A DNA stretch of 64,000 bases from Panagrolaimus kolymaensis (GCA_028622995.1 JAJQJQ010000007.1:1922001-1986000), one strand, 5' to 3'. Positions 50,219-62,616 are shown, numbered from the stretch's first letter. Made by a program: numbers and translations. Notes: generated by a model not told the origin, from the letters alone.

Positions 50219-53195
50219 ATGGAGACGACAGCTGAAAGCGAACCTATGGATGCTGATACCATTGCATTACGTTTCAGTGAATTCTTTGTAAGTTTTTTTT
50301 TTCGAATCCTTTGAGTATGAAACTAATAAAAAAAAAATTGTTATTTTAGACTGACGAAGATTTACCATATGAAGAAGATATTAATCGAAATCCGAATGTT
50401 CTTCGACCATGGCAGAGATACATTGATGATAAGCTGAAACGAAAATCGTCTCCAAAAGCCATCAAACTTTTGTATGAAAGAGCTTTGAAGATTTTTAATC
50501 GAAGTTACAAGCTTTGGTATGCTTATCTCAAATACCGTAGAAAGATCATCTTTGAAAAGCCACCAACTCACCCAGCTTGGGGAGATTTATGTGATGCTTA
50601 TGAACGATGCTTAGTCTTCTTGAACACCATATGTTTTGTATTTTTTCCTGCTTCTTTTAAAGCATTATTTTCAGATGCCGCGTATTTGGTTGGATTATTG
50701 TGATATTATGGTTCGTCGTGGACTTATTACAGAAACTCGTCGTATATTTGATAGAACTTTACGTGCTCTACCTGTAACTCAACATAATCGAATATGGCCA
50801 CAATATATCAAATTTGTAACATCTCATAACATTCCTGAAACATCCATTCGAGTTTATCGACGATATCTCAAAATTAAACCTGAAGCTCGTGAAGATTTTG
50901 TTGAATACCTAATTGGAATCGATCAACTTGATGAAGCTGCTAATCAACTCGCAATCCTCGTTAATGATGACAACAAAGTTAGTGCACAAGGAAAAACAAC
51001 TCATCAACTTTGGATGGAATTATGCAGCTTAATCTCAAAGAATCCAAACAAAATCCATACGCTTCAACCTGATCCTATTATCCGTCAAGGCATACAACGA
51101 TACACAGATCAAGTTGGAATTTTATGGCTGGCTTTAGCTGAATATTATATTCGTATTCCAAACTTTGAACGAGCTCGAGATATTTATGAAGAAGCTATGG
51201 TTTCAGTAGCAACGGTTCGAGATTTTACCCAAGTTTATGATGCCTATTCAAAGTTTGCTGAAAGATTAGTTTCAATCAAATTGGAAGCACTTGAAAAGGC
51301 GAAAAGTTCTGAAGTAAAAGATAAAGAGCTTGGACTTGAACTTTACATGGAACGATTTGAACATCTATGTGAACGACATCCTTTCCTGTTAAACAGCGTT
51401 TTACTTCGTCAAAACCCAAATAATGTTCATGAATGGCTTAATCGTGTTTCACTTTATGTAGGACTTCCAACTAAACAAATTGAAACTTATGAAGATGCTG
51501 TAAAACAAATTGAACCAAAGCTTCAAATGGGAAAATTATGCGATTTATGGATCTCTTTTGCCAAATTTCACGAAAAAAGAAATGATTTTGATAAGGTATG
51601 TCTCTTTATTTCTTGTTTGTTACTCTTTTTTTCCATTTTAGGCCAGAGATGTTTTCGAAAGGGCGATTGCTGTTAACTTCGTCAAGGTCGATGATTTGGC
51701 ACTAGTATGGTCAGAATATGCTGAATTCATCCTTCGACACTCTGGTTATGAAGAAGCTGTAAAACTCCTTAAACGTGCAGTATCCTCATCAACAAAAAGA
51801 GCAAATTTCTTTGATCAAGATGCCCCAGTTAGCCATCGGGTTTATAAATCTCTTCGACTATGGGCATTTTACGCTGATATTGAAGAATCTTTTGGAACTC
51901 TTGAATCTTGTAAAGCTGTTTATGAAAAGATTTTAGATCTTAGAATTGCCACTCCCCAAATTGTTGTTAATTATGCAATGTTTATGGAAGAAAGAAATTA
52001 TTTTGAAGATGCTTTTAAGGTTTGTCTTTTAATCTTTTATGGGATTACTTTAACGCTAACATTTTAGGCTTATGAAAAAGGTATCGGAATATTTAGATGG
52101 CCACAAGTGTTTGATATTTGGAATGTTTATTTAACAAAATTTATTGAGCGTTATGTAAGTTGTTTTTACATGTTAAGATTTTATTACCTCAATGAAAATT
52201 TTTTAGGGCGGCAAGAAACTCGAACGCGCAAGAGATTTATTTGAACAATGTTTGGAGAATTGTCCTAAAAAGTTTGCTAAAAGTATGTTATAATTGTTTT
52301 AAAGGGTATTTTTAATCGTTATTCTTTCAGATATTTACCTTTTATACACAAAGCTCGAAGAAAAACATGGGTTGGCTCGACGTGCAATGGACATTTATGC
52401 TCGTGCTACCAAAGGCGTCGACAAAGAAGAAATGCATCTCATCTTCAATATTTATATCAAAAGAGCACAAGAGCTTTACAGTCTACCCTATACTCGTCCA
52501 ATATATCAACTTGCAATTGAACAGCTTCCTGAAGAGCATTCACGAGATTTTAGTCTTAAATTTGCACAAATGGAGCGAAACCTTGGTGAAATTGATCGTG
52601 CAAGAGCCATTTATGCTCATTGTTCTGAAATTTGTGATCCTCGAGTACATGGTCATTTCTGGGATATTTGGCAGGAATTTGAAATCAAACATGGAAATGA
52701 AGATACTGTACGAGAAATGCTTCGTGTCAAAAGATCGGTTCAAGCAACATACAATACAAATGTCAATTACATGAGTGCTCAAATGCTTGCCTCCATTGGT
52801 GGAAAAACAGAAATGGCTGGTGAACTTAGTGCTGCTGATTCGATGGCACAACTTGAAGCTCGAGCTCAACAAATTGCAGCTGAAGAAGCTGCTGCTAAGA
52901 AAGGTTTTGGTTCATCTGGTGATGGCAGAATTGCATTTGTACGAGGAGAAAGTAAAACGACTCAACAAAATGCTGTTGAAAATCCTGATGAAATTGCTAT
53001 TGATGATATCGAAGAAGGTGACGAAAGTGGCGAAGATGAAGAAATGGAAGGAAAAGAAAATGGAGGTGAGTTTTTTATACTCTCTCGTTTTAGTTCTTAT
53101 TGCGTTTGGTTTTAGATATCATTGAAACTCAAGCAATTCCCGACAGTGTTTTCTCAAGTATTGGTAGAAAAGATTCTGATGCTGAAATGGCTTAA
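50219..53195 (+). CDS. XAB2: SYF1/XAB2 pre-mRNA splicing factor (HAT repeats)
   Basis: Multi-exon, about 850 residues of HAT (half-TPR) repeats from LPYEEDINRNPNVLRPWQRY to the acidic C-terminus (DIEEGDESGEDEEMEGK). Diagnostic segments: KLWYAYLKYRRK, MPRIWLDYCDIMVRRGLITE, NRIWPQYIKFVTSHNIPETS and RRAMDIYARATKGV. SYF1/XAB2 is a scaffold of the NineTeen/IBC complex of the catalytic spliceosome and is also linked to transcription-coupled repair. At about 50629-50678 the first HAT repeats join over an odd intron. The standard donor (GTATTT) leaves three extra residues (ICF) against the family, whereas the exact family alignment would need an intron starting with AT. The start codon is 600 bp from the divergent CMTR1 start. 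Confidence 0.93.
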
Positions 53196-53744
53196 CATGT
53201 TTTGTTTTTAAACTATTTTATTTTGTTTATTATTTTACACATAAATAATTTGATGTGAATATAACATTTTTATTGCTTATTTGTTTTCTTGTTATCGTAT
53301 TCTTTTTTTTGTTGTTTTCATTTGAAGTAGTGTTGCGCTCTTTAGTGGACCCATGAAACTCAAAAATCATTTATTTAAGCTTGGTTGAAAACAGAGGGAA
53401 AATTTATGGTAAAAGTATTTATGATTGCATTCACTTTTTATAATGCAAAAAACTTAGTGCAATGTCAATTGCTTCGTATGTACATACTCATGAGTCATGA
53501 CCAAGCTCAAAACAAGTGTAATAAGTTTGTGAGCTTCAAACCACAAATAGGATAAATGTTAAAATCATGCTAATGAAGCTTTTATGAAACAATCCTATGA
53601 AGAAAAAAATGGAGAGTTGTTGCTCAACTTAAAAATAGTCTTTATCCCTTTCCTCACCCTGCCATAAGAATCAAAATAAAAACTTTAATAAAAATTTATT
53701 ATATCATTATGTAAAAGAATAATAAAAAAACATCATAACAACAA
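53196..53744. other. 3' intergenic, convergent genes
   Basis: AT-rich spacer between SYF1 and the AIMP2-like gene, whose 3' ends face each other. No gene is seen. Confidence 0.5.
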
Positions 53745-54644
53745 TTAAGCAGAAGAGAGCGCTTCATGAACGCGTTTTACATGCAATTCGACATTGTTTG
53801 GTAAATGTTCAATAGTGTGAATAGCAGCATAAAAAACGATATCAGCTAAAGAAACAGCATTTGATTTTGTAAGTAAATCCATAGGTCCAAGATGTTGACT
53901 TGATTCACGTACGAGATCATTAATGAATATTCGACCATGAAGAGCGTCATCAATTCGTGCAAGATAATCAGAAGTACCAGCTAAATGAAAATCTTGATAG
54001 CTATAAATTCCAAGAGCTTGACCAATAAGTAAAAGAGCAGGAACGGGTGATTTTACTGTTACTTTTTGTCCATCTGATCCAGTAGTTTCAACATATATTC
54101 CTAAAAAATAATAAACAAAATAGTTTTTGTAAACGATAAAAGTAAGCTTACCATCTGTTGTAACATCACGGAAAGTCATAGAAGTTTTGCGATTACCATT
54201 GATTTCTTGAAGAAGTTTGATAATATGATGATATTTTGGTCCAGCATAAACTTCAAATTTCTTATTAGTAATCGGTTCATATTGAGCAACTTTGTAATGA
54301 AATTGAGCAGATGCACGTGAGAAACCTTCATGAAGCTCAAAGGCTAATTTCTTTGTTGATGGATCATGAAAATATGGACCAGAAGAAATTTGAGAAGCAG
54401 TTGTTTGTTTCTTTTGAGCATTGGCGAATTCTTTCATTGTAATTGCGAGTTTATTAGTTGCATCAACAACTTTTTGAACCAATTCTTTCAATTCAGCTGA
54501 TTTATCATTAGTTGATGTGGTGGCATTGGATTGAGATGAACTTGCTCCAACTGCTTCACCATGATAACTTGGAAGCTTATAAAGAATTTCAGCAGGTTCA
54601 ACATGAACTTCATCAAATGGTTGCATTGAATACATTGTTGACAT
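53745..54644 (-). CDS. AIMP2-like multi-tRNA-synthetase complex scaffold
   Basis: Two exons (54644-54152 and 54100-53745) give 282 residues. The N-terminus MYSMQPFDEVHVEPAEILYK-LPSYHG matches the AIMP2 (p38) start, where MYxVKPY is followed by MYRLPNVHGRSYG; this leader binds lysyl-tRNA synthetase. A predicted coiled coil follows (ELKELVQKVVDATNKLAITM). The C-terminal part has a GST-like helical pattern (LLIGQALGIYSYQDFHLAGT, AVSLADIVFYAAIHTIEHLP). AIMP2 holds the multisynthetase complex together. Homology is clear at the N-terminus and weak in the GST-like part. The ATG at 54644 lies just downstream of a TTATTTTCAG acceptor, a possible trans-splice site 332 bp after the LAS1 stop. Confidence 0.7.
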   Translation of the reverse strand: MSTMYSMQPFDEVHVEPAEILYKLPSYHGEAVGASSSQSNATTSTNDKSAELKELVQKVVDATNKLAITMKEFANAQKKQTTASQISSGPYFHDPSTKKLAFELHEGFSRASAQFHYKVAQYEPITNKKFEVYAGPKYHHIIKLLQEINGNRKTSMTFRDVTTDGKLTFIVYKNYFVYYFLGIYVETTGSDGQKVTVKSPVPALLLIGQALGIYSYQDFHLAGTSDYLARIDDALHGRIFINDLVRESSQHLGPMDLLTKSNAVSLADIVFYAAIHTIEHLPNNVELHVKRVHEALSSA

Positions 54645-54975
54645 ATTTGATTGGCTCTGAAAATAAAAAATAATTAGATATAAATCAAGGAAAAAATGAT
54701 GTAATAACACAACTTTGAAAAGCTGACAAAACTTTTTATGTTGAGAAAGCTGCATTTTTTTGTTACCCAAATGTCTCTCTTCGAAATCTCAACACGATTT
54801 TTTACTGCGATCAGCTTGTTCAATTCAAATCATCAATCAACAAACTTTTTACATTTTCATTAATGAAATGATGCATTTTTAATATCTCAAATAACTTCCA
54901 ACCATTTTAAAATTAAAGGTATTCCTCGGTTTTTGTTATTGAAATAAAACACTTTCTAAAGAACTATTTAATGGT

Positions 54976-57900
54976 TTATTGGATGAATGTTACCATAAGT
55001 TCTTTTAATGGCATAAAGATAGCCATGCGAGCAAGTCTTCCATACTGTAATATCAGAAAAGCAAATATCTATTTATAAAAAACAAGTAAACAAAAATCAA
55101 CAATGAATAATAAAGATTAAATGATGAAGAATATGTTTGTTAGCCATCAATTACCAAAAACAACGATTCAGAATTTTGAGTCGGCATCAGCCCCATAGGA
55201 CAATCACTGAAGTCTTCGTCAGCCAGACCCCACTCTTTACCAGATTCTTCTTCATCAGCATTCGGATCATTAATAGCTGGAACAGCTGAAAAAAATCACA
55301 TTATTGTTTTAATTTATGGAGAAAGAAACAACTTACATGTTTTCAAATTTTTTCCAAAAAAGCTGAGATTTTTGGCAGATGCATCCAAACTTCGATCGAG
55401 AGTGTCACCAGAGCCATCAGTTTTACTAATTTTTAAATCTCGAGAACGTAGATTAATTAAACGAACAAGTTGTTTGGTTTTCTTTTCACTGAAAATCTTG
55501 GTAACTTCAAAAACTTCTATTGCTCTGCAAGGACGAAAATCTTCAACATGAGTTAGAATGCATTTAATAATTTGTCGCCATCGAGAAAGCTGATCACTTT
55601 TACTTTGAACATCTTTTTTCAGAGCCATTAACAGCATATCCAAAAATAAATCAACCCATCCAGCAAGTTGCTTTCGATAAAATAATGTTGTCGAAGTTTC
55701 ATACATACATTTGATGCAAGCAAGAACAAGATTCATAAGTTGTCCATTATTATTGATAACAGCAATCAATGGGCTCCAATATGCCTGTAATTCAGGTGGA
55801 ATTTCCCAGATTCCTTCAGCTGAAATTAACAAAATTTCCCAAATCTCTTCAACTAAAATAAACAAAACAATAAATATTAAATTTTAAAAAGCCCGAAATC
55901 GTATTCTTTACAACAACGTTAAAAGTAAAGGTAAAGTAAAATGTTAGATGAGAGGAATATACGACAATCCTCATAAACGCCAAAACCCTTTTTCTTAAAT
56001 CTTACACCATTCCTTAAATCGTTCAGAGAAACATTTTAAATAGATAGCACAATGTCACCTCTGTAACTTTAACTTTGACAATAAAAATCTTACTGTATTC
56101 ACTTCCAAATCCAATTTTTTCCATCTTTTCTTCAGCAAGAGTTAAAACATCGGAAGATAAGAAAGCATTCATTGCGCTAAAATCATATCATTTATTACAG
56201 AAAACAAAAAGGAAGAATACTCACCCAGGACATTCTTTAATAAAAACATCGATTTCTACTATAGCTGGGAAATTTTTAAATTGAGATTTCTTTATAATAG
56301 CATTTGGTTTAGTATTTTTCCATTGAACATATTCACTAACGAGTTCATGAGCTCTTTGCTTTTGTTTAAGAATTAGAGTTTTATTCATTTCTTCTTCGAA
56401 TGCCTTTTTTGGAATAGCCCATTTCATTCCTTCTTCAATTGATTTACTCCAATATCTTTCCCAAACCCATTCTCGAAGATGATCAGATGCTTTCTTAAAC
56501 ATTTCAAAAGGTGGCATATGATTATGAGCAGCACGATGACGAAGATTTACGATCCATTCAGGAATATCCATCTAAAATTTGATTTGAAGATGATGCATAT
56601 CGTTGAAAGAAGTAATAAAACTAACAGTTGCAACAGCTGAAGCAATGGTGGAAACAGATTTCTGACTTTGACAAATTTCATTGATGTAATTAATGACCCT
56701 AAAAAATTTCATTTTATATTATTATTGCATTTCATCTTCTTTTTTCAAAAACATATTATTCAAAAAGTAACAAAGTTTTTGAAGGATTTGTCAATATATT
56801 TTTTTAGGAATGCCTTTCAACAATTCCAAATTGGGCCCATTTTCTCATCATCATTTATCTCTTTTTATTTTACTCCATGTTGGCATACTTTTCTTCTTCT
56901 TGTCACTGAAAAAAACTCGTTGGAAAAGTCAACTTGAATTCCAGACTATTTCAATAACGAAAAGTGCGTACTCAACCAATCAAATTATTATGAACTAACA
57001 ACTTTCAAAGAAAATACATATGTACACATAAAGCGGAGCCGTTCAAGAAGCCGAAGTGCTCTTCTTCATAAATTTAAGCGGCATTGCCAAAGGGGGATGA
57101 AAGTAGTCAAATAAGAGGAGCCTCACGGGCATAACATTTGCGCAAAAAAAATGAGGAGAAGCAACAAGTTTGTCAAGTTTTTCCTATATTTTTAAAGTTT
57201 GCCAATGGTTCCTGGTTTGTCGGGAAGAGTGGTAAATTGGAAAAAAATAAAATAAAAAAAGACTATTATTGAATCATACATTTTCTTTTGAAACTTTAAA
57301 TTTAGTGAATTTAAAAATTTCGAAAAAGTGGCTTCAAAAAAGAATGTAAAAATGTATATAAGCCGCATGCATCTCTTCCAATATTACTTATTTTATAAAA
57401 TGTCAATTGACAATTCAGATCCTTCTCATCAAAAAATTTCATCTTTTCTTCTTTTTTTTTCCCTCTTAAAACAATGCTTTAACGACATTTTCATGTTTTT
57501 TCTTTCTTCTCCTTTCCCCTTTGAAGCCATGCCATTTTTCCATTAAGTCTTTAAAAAAAGGCTTTTTGGCAGCTCATTCAAGCCCTAAACGAACACGAGA
57601 AAAAAAGTGACTATGAGATTTTATTCCAAGATAATAATGTTTTTCGGGTTTCCTTTAAAACAATAAAAAGCTTTTATAAAGTCAGTAGTTTTTTTATCAA
57701 AATTTTTGAAAGCTTTTATTTCTAAAACCTTTGTTGTTTTAAGCTACCGTAAACTTCATATTTGCAGTGTAAACGAATTATTATGAGCTAATTAATATTT
57801 TAACTAAAATGTTTAGCAGTTTTATAATTGCAGTGATTTTGAGTTTAGCCGTAGCAAAAGGTAACAAAAAATGATGAAAAGTAAAAATATAATGAGATTG

Positions 57901-58712
57901 TATTATAGTTTTCTCGATTACATGCTACGATTGCCGCGCTGATGATAGCACATGTAACGTTGGAGAATGTACTGGGGTTGTTTGTGTTAAAATGGAAACA
58001 GCAAATCTTGACAATGGTTTGTTTGCTTTTTAAAAAGCCAATCAATGCTTCGTTCTTTTAAATAAAAAGAGAATATGTGCCCAAAAAACATTTAGATCAT
58101 TTGCCAACTAGCTTTGAATACAATATTTTAAAGACTTAATTTTTTGTTTTCAGAGCGCAGAACCGTTCATAAAAGTTGCTCAGACGAGTATGAAGAAACC
58201 CAATGTAAGCAAAGCACATTTGGCAGTAAAATGATAATGCGATGCACGTGTGATATAGGAGCATTTTGCAATGGGGAAGAAGCTCTTGCTGCTGCTGGGT
58301 TGCTTGCAAGTGAATCTAATTTAAATAATTTATCGACTTTAACTATACTTTTAATAATTTTCTTTTATCGGCTTAACATAAATGCTTAAAACCTTTTAAA
58401 AAACTGACCTAACTATTACAGTGCTGTAATTGTTGACCAAAGTTTTGACAGCATAATCATCATGGAAATTTGTTTCATAATAAAGACGATCGACATGAAT
58501 AAGATGATCAGTGATTTGAAAAATAACAGGTGTATCACTTCCTTGGCGAGCTCGCCACATTGTTAAGATTTGCGCTGCTGGTATCAATTCTTGACCATGC
58601 TTTTGAAACAAATTCTGCACAATTTGCCATTCTCTCCTAAAAATTCATAAGTTGTTGAAATGTTATTCAAATAAGGTACTAACGAAGTAAATGGAACCAA
58701 AATAGAAGCCAT
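54976..58712 (-). CDS. LAS1L: LAS1/LAS1L rRNA-processing endonuclease, with a nested gene in intron 2
   Basis: Eight exons (58712-58684, 58636-58409, 56698-56626, 56571-56225, 56176-56094, 55852-55337, 55285-55155, 55044-54976) give 491 residues in unbroken phase. The N-terminus (VPFTSREWQIVQNLFQ, ILTMWRARQG) and the MDIPEWIVNLRHRAAHNHMP segment are diagnostic of LAS1. RHRAAH is the HEPN-nuclease RxxxxH active-site motif, intact. The C-terminus EWGLADEDFSDCPMGLMPTQ matches the LAS1 tail. LAS1 cuts ITS2 pre-rRNA together with the GRC3 kinase. Exon 2 ends at the donor GTCAGT (58408-58403), and the 1.7-kb intron 2 contains the whole Ly6-like gene on the opposite strand. It lies 151 bp after the SET gene and 331 bp before AIMP2, same strand. 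Confidence 0.92.
57809..58389 (+). CDS. Ly6/three-finger GPI-anchored surface protein, 131 residues
   Basis: Three exons (57809-57860, 57909-58016, 58154-58389). A signal peptide (FIIAVILSLAVA) is followed by a cysteine-rich three-finger pattern: ITCYDCRADDSTCNVGECTG, VVCVKME, then CSDEYEETQCKQ and MRCTCDIGAFCN. It ends in a hydrophobic segment (LSTLTILLIIFFYRL) with small residues before it, as for GPI attachment. The CTC-x-FCN ending is the Ly6/uPAR hallmark. Such nematode proteins are often neuronal or cuticle-linked, but the ligand is unknown. The gene is entirely within LAS1 intron 2 on the other strand. Its stop is only 20 bp from LAS1 exon 2, so its 3' UTR probably overlaps that exon. 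Confidence 0.85.
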
Positions 58713-58863
58713 CTGAAGACAATAAAGAGTTTAAAAAAGAGGAAAGAAATAAGAGGAAAAAGATAAGTAGAGAAAAAAACTCTATAAAAAAACATTTCGA
58801 TGATTGTGAAAGAAAAACAAAAAATTTTATTCACATACAAAAACAAAACAAATAACTATTTTC

Positions 58864-60073
58864 CTAGTCTAAAATTATTTCGTCTTCTGGCACATCACCC
58901 GTAAGTTCCTTCATACTAAACATTTGACGTTGATTCTCTTGAATTTCAAGTCGCACATCTTCAACGCTTCGAACTTTTGAAAGCCAATCATCTAAAAATT
59001 GTGATTTTAGTTACATATGAAAACAAGAAAATAAACCTACGCGGAGGTGATACACAAACAGGCATATAACAATAACATGACAGTTTACGATCAACAAAAT
59101 ATTCAGCACCATAATAGAATGTTAATTCGTGTCCAGGAAGAATATCTCGACATGCAACGAGAATGACTCGAGGTAGCGGTGGAATTTTATTCTTCAATGG
59201 AATCGAAGGATAAGCAGCAATTTGAATAAGATTACCAAAACATGAATGATTTATAAAACGAGAAATATTTCCAACACGACATGCATCAGTAAGAAAATGA
59301 AGATTTCGATTCTAAAATTCTGCGATGAATCACATGAAATTTTTTTAAATCAAAACACTTACATCCACGACTAGATCTTGTTGATAATTACTGCAAGGAT
59401 AATCAGCCCCTTCCATTTGACGAAGAAATACTTGGCCAACATATTCGATAACTGGCATACCTAAAATGAAAATCCTTTATGCCTTTTTGATAATTTATAA
59501 CAGACCTATGGCAATTGGTTGTGCAGCAACAACTCCAAAACCTTTAGAGCCCATATATTCAATTTCAAGCTTCTTTGCAGCCTTGCTATTCTTAATCAAT
59601 TTTCTACCACATTTTCCTTGGCAATGGCAATGCGGACCACATTCAACATAGAAGTTCTTATAAAAATTGTATTCTGCTGGCTCTAACACCATACGATTCT
59701 ACAAAAATAAGTGTTAAATTATGATAAAATAAAGAAAAACATACCTCAGAATCAAAAACAACGCTTGAATTCTTTTCACAATTACAATCAGCACCACAGG
59801 AATACATTAAATTCGGATCAAAATGACAAGTGCATCCCATAGCTTTATAATTTTCTCTTTTTACTTCCTCATGCGCGAGCTTTGACAAGTGACTCTTTAC
59901 GACATAGTTAAAAGGTCTGAAACAATAAAACGATTTGATGTTTGATAAAGTTAATAGAGTTCTTACTGAGGCTCTTGATCATTGATATTGTTAATGACAG
60001 GAACATCATAATTTTCACGGCCTCTAGCAATATCTTCCGTAACAATTTTGCGATTCCTTCCTTCCGGTGCCAT
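58864..60073 (-). CDS. SET-domain histone lysine methyltransferase (pre-SET/AWS + SET + post-SET)
   Basis: Six exons (60073-59967, 59916-59745, 59698-59506, 59460-59363, 59311-59041, 58991-58864) give 322 residues. A cysteine-rich pre-SET/AWS region (GCTCHFD, SCGADCNC, VECGPHCHCQGKCGRK) binds structural zinc. In the SET domain, GSKGFGVVAAQPIAIG and MPVIEYVGQVF lead to the SAM-binding NISRFINHSCFGN and the ELTFYYG motif (usual DYG replaced by YYG). The post-SET CxCx4C cluster (CYCYMPVC) completes the lysine channel. The fold places it with the SUV39/SET2 type of nuclear enzymes acting on histone H3; I cannot say whether the target is K9 or K36. Its N-terminus is only about 50 residues, with no chromodomain. 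It shares a 278-bp divergent region with the FBXO30-like gene. Confidence 0.85.
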
Positions 60074-60351
60074 TTGCTTTTCCTTTAGCTTAATGATGAA
60101 GAAAAAAAAGTGTTGAAGAAGTTTTGAAAGTAAAAAAGCATTTTTTGTAAATCCAAAAAATTCGTTAAAGTTTTTTCTCAAATCTTTTCAACAATGAACC
60201 TTTCACCAAATTTGCGGGTCCTTTGAAAATTGTAAAAGTATTTTTTTGATCAAAAAATCTCGTGAGAGCTAACTACTAGCTAGCTTACTCGAAATTCAAC
60301 CAATCGATTGATCCTCAGCTTTGTTAATGTTTTTTTTTTGAAATAAAGGAT
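60074..60351. promoter_or_regulatory. Divergent intergenic region, SET gene / FBXO30-like
   Basis: A 278-bp AT-rich gap between two divergent start codons (the right one tentative). It contains CTAACTACTAGCTAGCTTAC at about 60269-60288, an internally repetitive CTA/TAG segment. Confidence 0.35.
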
Positions 60352-62616
60352 AATGTGGGATTTTGAGGTTAAAAGTTTTCTTTTGCTTCTGTAATTTCCA
60401 TCATGTTTTATTTTAGTTTATTAACGAATCATATGTAAATATAGCTGCTTTGAGTCCAGAAGAATTAGACGCATCTTCAGAGGGGCATTCACATTGTGAA
60501 TCATGTTTTAATTTAAGCTGCACTAATATTGATATTTGTTGCATTAAAGTATGCGGCTACTGTAAAATTAAGTTACACGCTTGCAAAGTTGAAGATCATG
60601 AACATATTTGCACAAAGGTTTGTTCCTTTTTATTAATTTGTAATTTTGTTTTTCATTTTTTAATCAACACTAGTGTATTTCTAAAGCTACTTACATGAGG
60701 CAAAAAAATCAATTGTGTTAATGTCACGGATATCAAAGCGACCATATTTTCTTTATTTTCCAAAAAAGCATTTGATAATGCAATTTTAGGCTTTCTCCCC
60801 TTGTATCAATGCTGAATACGGTTGCTCAGAAATTCTAAGAAATGATCTTCGAGGTTTTCATTTATCAAAATGCCCGGCTTCAGCGCTAGTTTGCAATCTT
60901 CAATGGAATCGAGAAATTATTGGAAAGCAAGCTAAACGAAGAATGAAGCAAGTGGCAAGGGATATTCGAAAACAAATGTTGGATATTAAATTGAAGAAAA
61001 ATGAGGTTGACGAATTGGATGTTTTTGCTGCAATTGATGACCAAGTAAACTCTAAAAATCAAAAATTTCTTAGATTAAAATATTTATTTTAGCGTGAAAT
61101 ATTAGAATCATATCGAACTTCTCGACAATCAAGAGTTTCTCAACGAACTCCTTGTACACCAGCAAATCCCGTTTTGCCTTTAAGATTTTACGATAAAATG
61201 AAAATTTATCCAGAGGAAGATAGCAGCGATGAGGAAAAATTCAAGGAGGTTTGTTGGTCATTGTTATAGGAAAAATATGATGAGTGCGATTTCCATTGCA
61301 ATAAATCGCTGAAACAACAAAAGTAAAAAATCTTTTCTTGATTGTTTTTAGGAGCAGGAAAGAAAAAAGAAAAAGCAGCCTTTTGCTGATTGTTATATTT
61401 GTAAATTGGAGCCAGGAATGCAACATCTTCATGTTCTTGGAAATATGAATGCTAAAAAAGATGCAAATGGACAAGAAACTGAAGTTCCCGATCTCGATAA
61501 AACTCTTTCCATTGTCGTTCCAAAATTTTATCAAAAACGTAATCTTTTTGTAAAATTGAGTGAAGCTCGAATGCCTGATTATCATCGAAAAGCATTTCAA
61601 TATACATGGACTCGAGAAATGCATACTTTTACATGCACAGCCGTCATGCGTCGAGATGAAGTTGCTTCACATTGGAAACATCACACTGATTTGCTTCAAG
61701 TCATTGATGGAGGAATTATTAAACGTTGCCCATCATCGATGAATGGATGTGACTTTTATGTTTTACATTTAATTCCTAAAGAAGGTGGAAGAATTAAGTG
61801 AGTGATGTTTATTTATTGCCTATAATTACGTTAGAAAGTTTCTTAACTTTTTTTTGTGAAAGTTAATTTAATAATGGCGAATGTTAAATTATGAAAGAAA
61901 AACAGAACTTATGTATGACATTTGGATATTGAAAAAACGTCATTTTTAAATGCGTTGTTTAAAAACTAACTTCTTTTTTGTTGTTGAGTGTTTGCAAGAA
62001 AAATTAAAGGTAGAACGTTGAAGTTGCAGAACTTAAAATAGAAAATATCTCTGTGGAAATGTTTTGTTGCTAAAAATATATTATACATTTTAAGATATGA
62101 TGAAATAACGAGATTATTTGTTTATGAACCTATGCCAGAAATGAGTCCATTTCCTAGTGATTCAGAACCGAGTGATCTTGGAGTAATTCCAGATCCTCAC
62201 ATCCTTCGTTTGCTTTTACCATATCTTGATACAACTTCAGTTAGAACTTTGTCAGCTGTTAATTCAACTTTTTGTTCTCTCGTTCGTGATCTCATTCATT
62301 CTCGAACTTTGGCTTCAATTAAATGGGTCAAAGAAGGCAAAATGAAATGGATTCCCGAGTCAATCGTTTGTTTATTTTTTTCTTAATTTTTAAAAGTGCA
62401 ATATTTTTATTTTAGGAGCGTTGCTTTTCCAATATTCCATCAGTTGCAACTTTGATTCCAAATGTAGCATCCAATAGTGCTATGGCTCAACACATTCACG
62501 ATTGTTCATTCTGTGAAAAAGTTGAACATAGTCGAAATCCTTCTTTGATTAAATCAATGGGAGATATTTTTAAAGCTTTCCTTGAAGCTGAAAGGCTCAA
62601 GCTCAAATTAGAATAA
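60352..62616 (+). CDS. FBXO30/FBXO40-like F-box protein with TRAF-type zinc finger
   Basis: Exons 60352-60366 (tentative first exon, M-W-D-F-E), 60417-60617, 60790-61044, 61093-61248, 61352-61797, 62095-62365 and 62416-62616 give 514 residues. The N-terminus HSHCESCFNLSCTNIDICCI, HACKVEDHEHIC, SPCINAEYGCSEIL and KCPASALVCNLQWNR follows the TRAF-like zinc-finger start of FBXO30/FBXO40 closely. The middle is basic and low-complexity. A second C/H block (MHTFTCTAVMRRDEVASHWK, then RCPSSMNGCDFY) matches the pre-F-box region. The F-box near residues 420-450 reads LRLLLPYLDTTSVRTLSAVN. F-box proteins act as substrate receptors of SCF ubiquitin ligases; FBXO30/40 are linked to muscle and condensin-related substrates in vertebrates. 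Confidence 0.85.

Noticed and set aside
58396..58620. Minus-strand frame at 58.4-58.6 kb as a separate small gene
   Set aside because: It is LAS1 exon 2: its residues match the LAS1 N-terminus, and the GTCAGT donor at 58408 joins it in phase to the exon at 56698.
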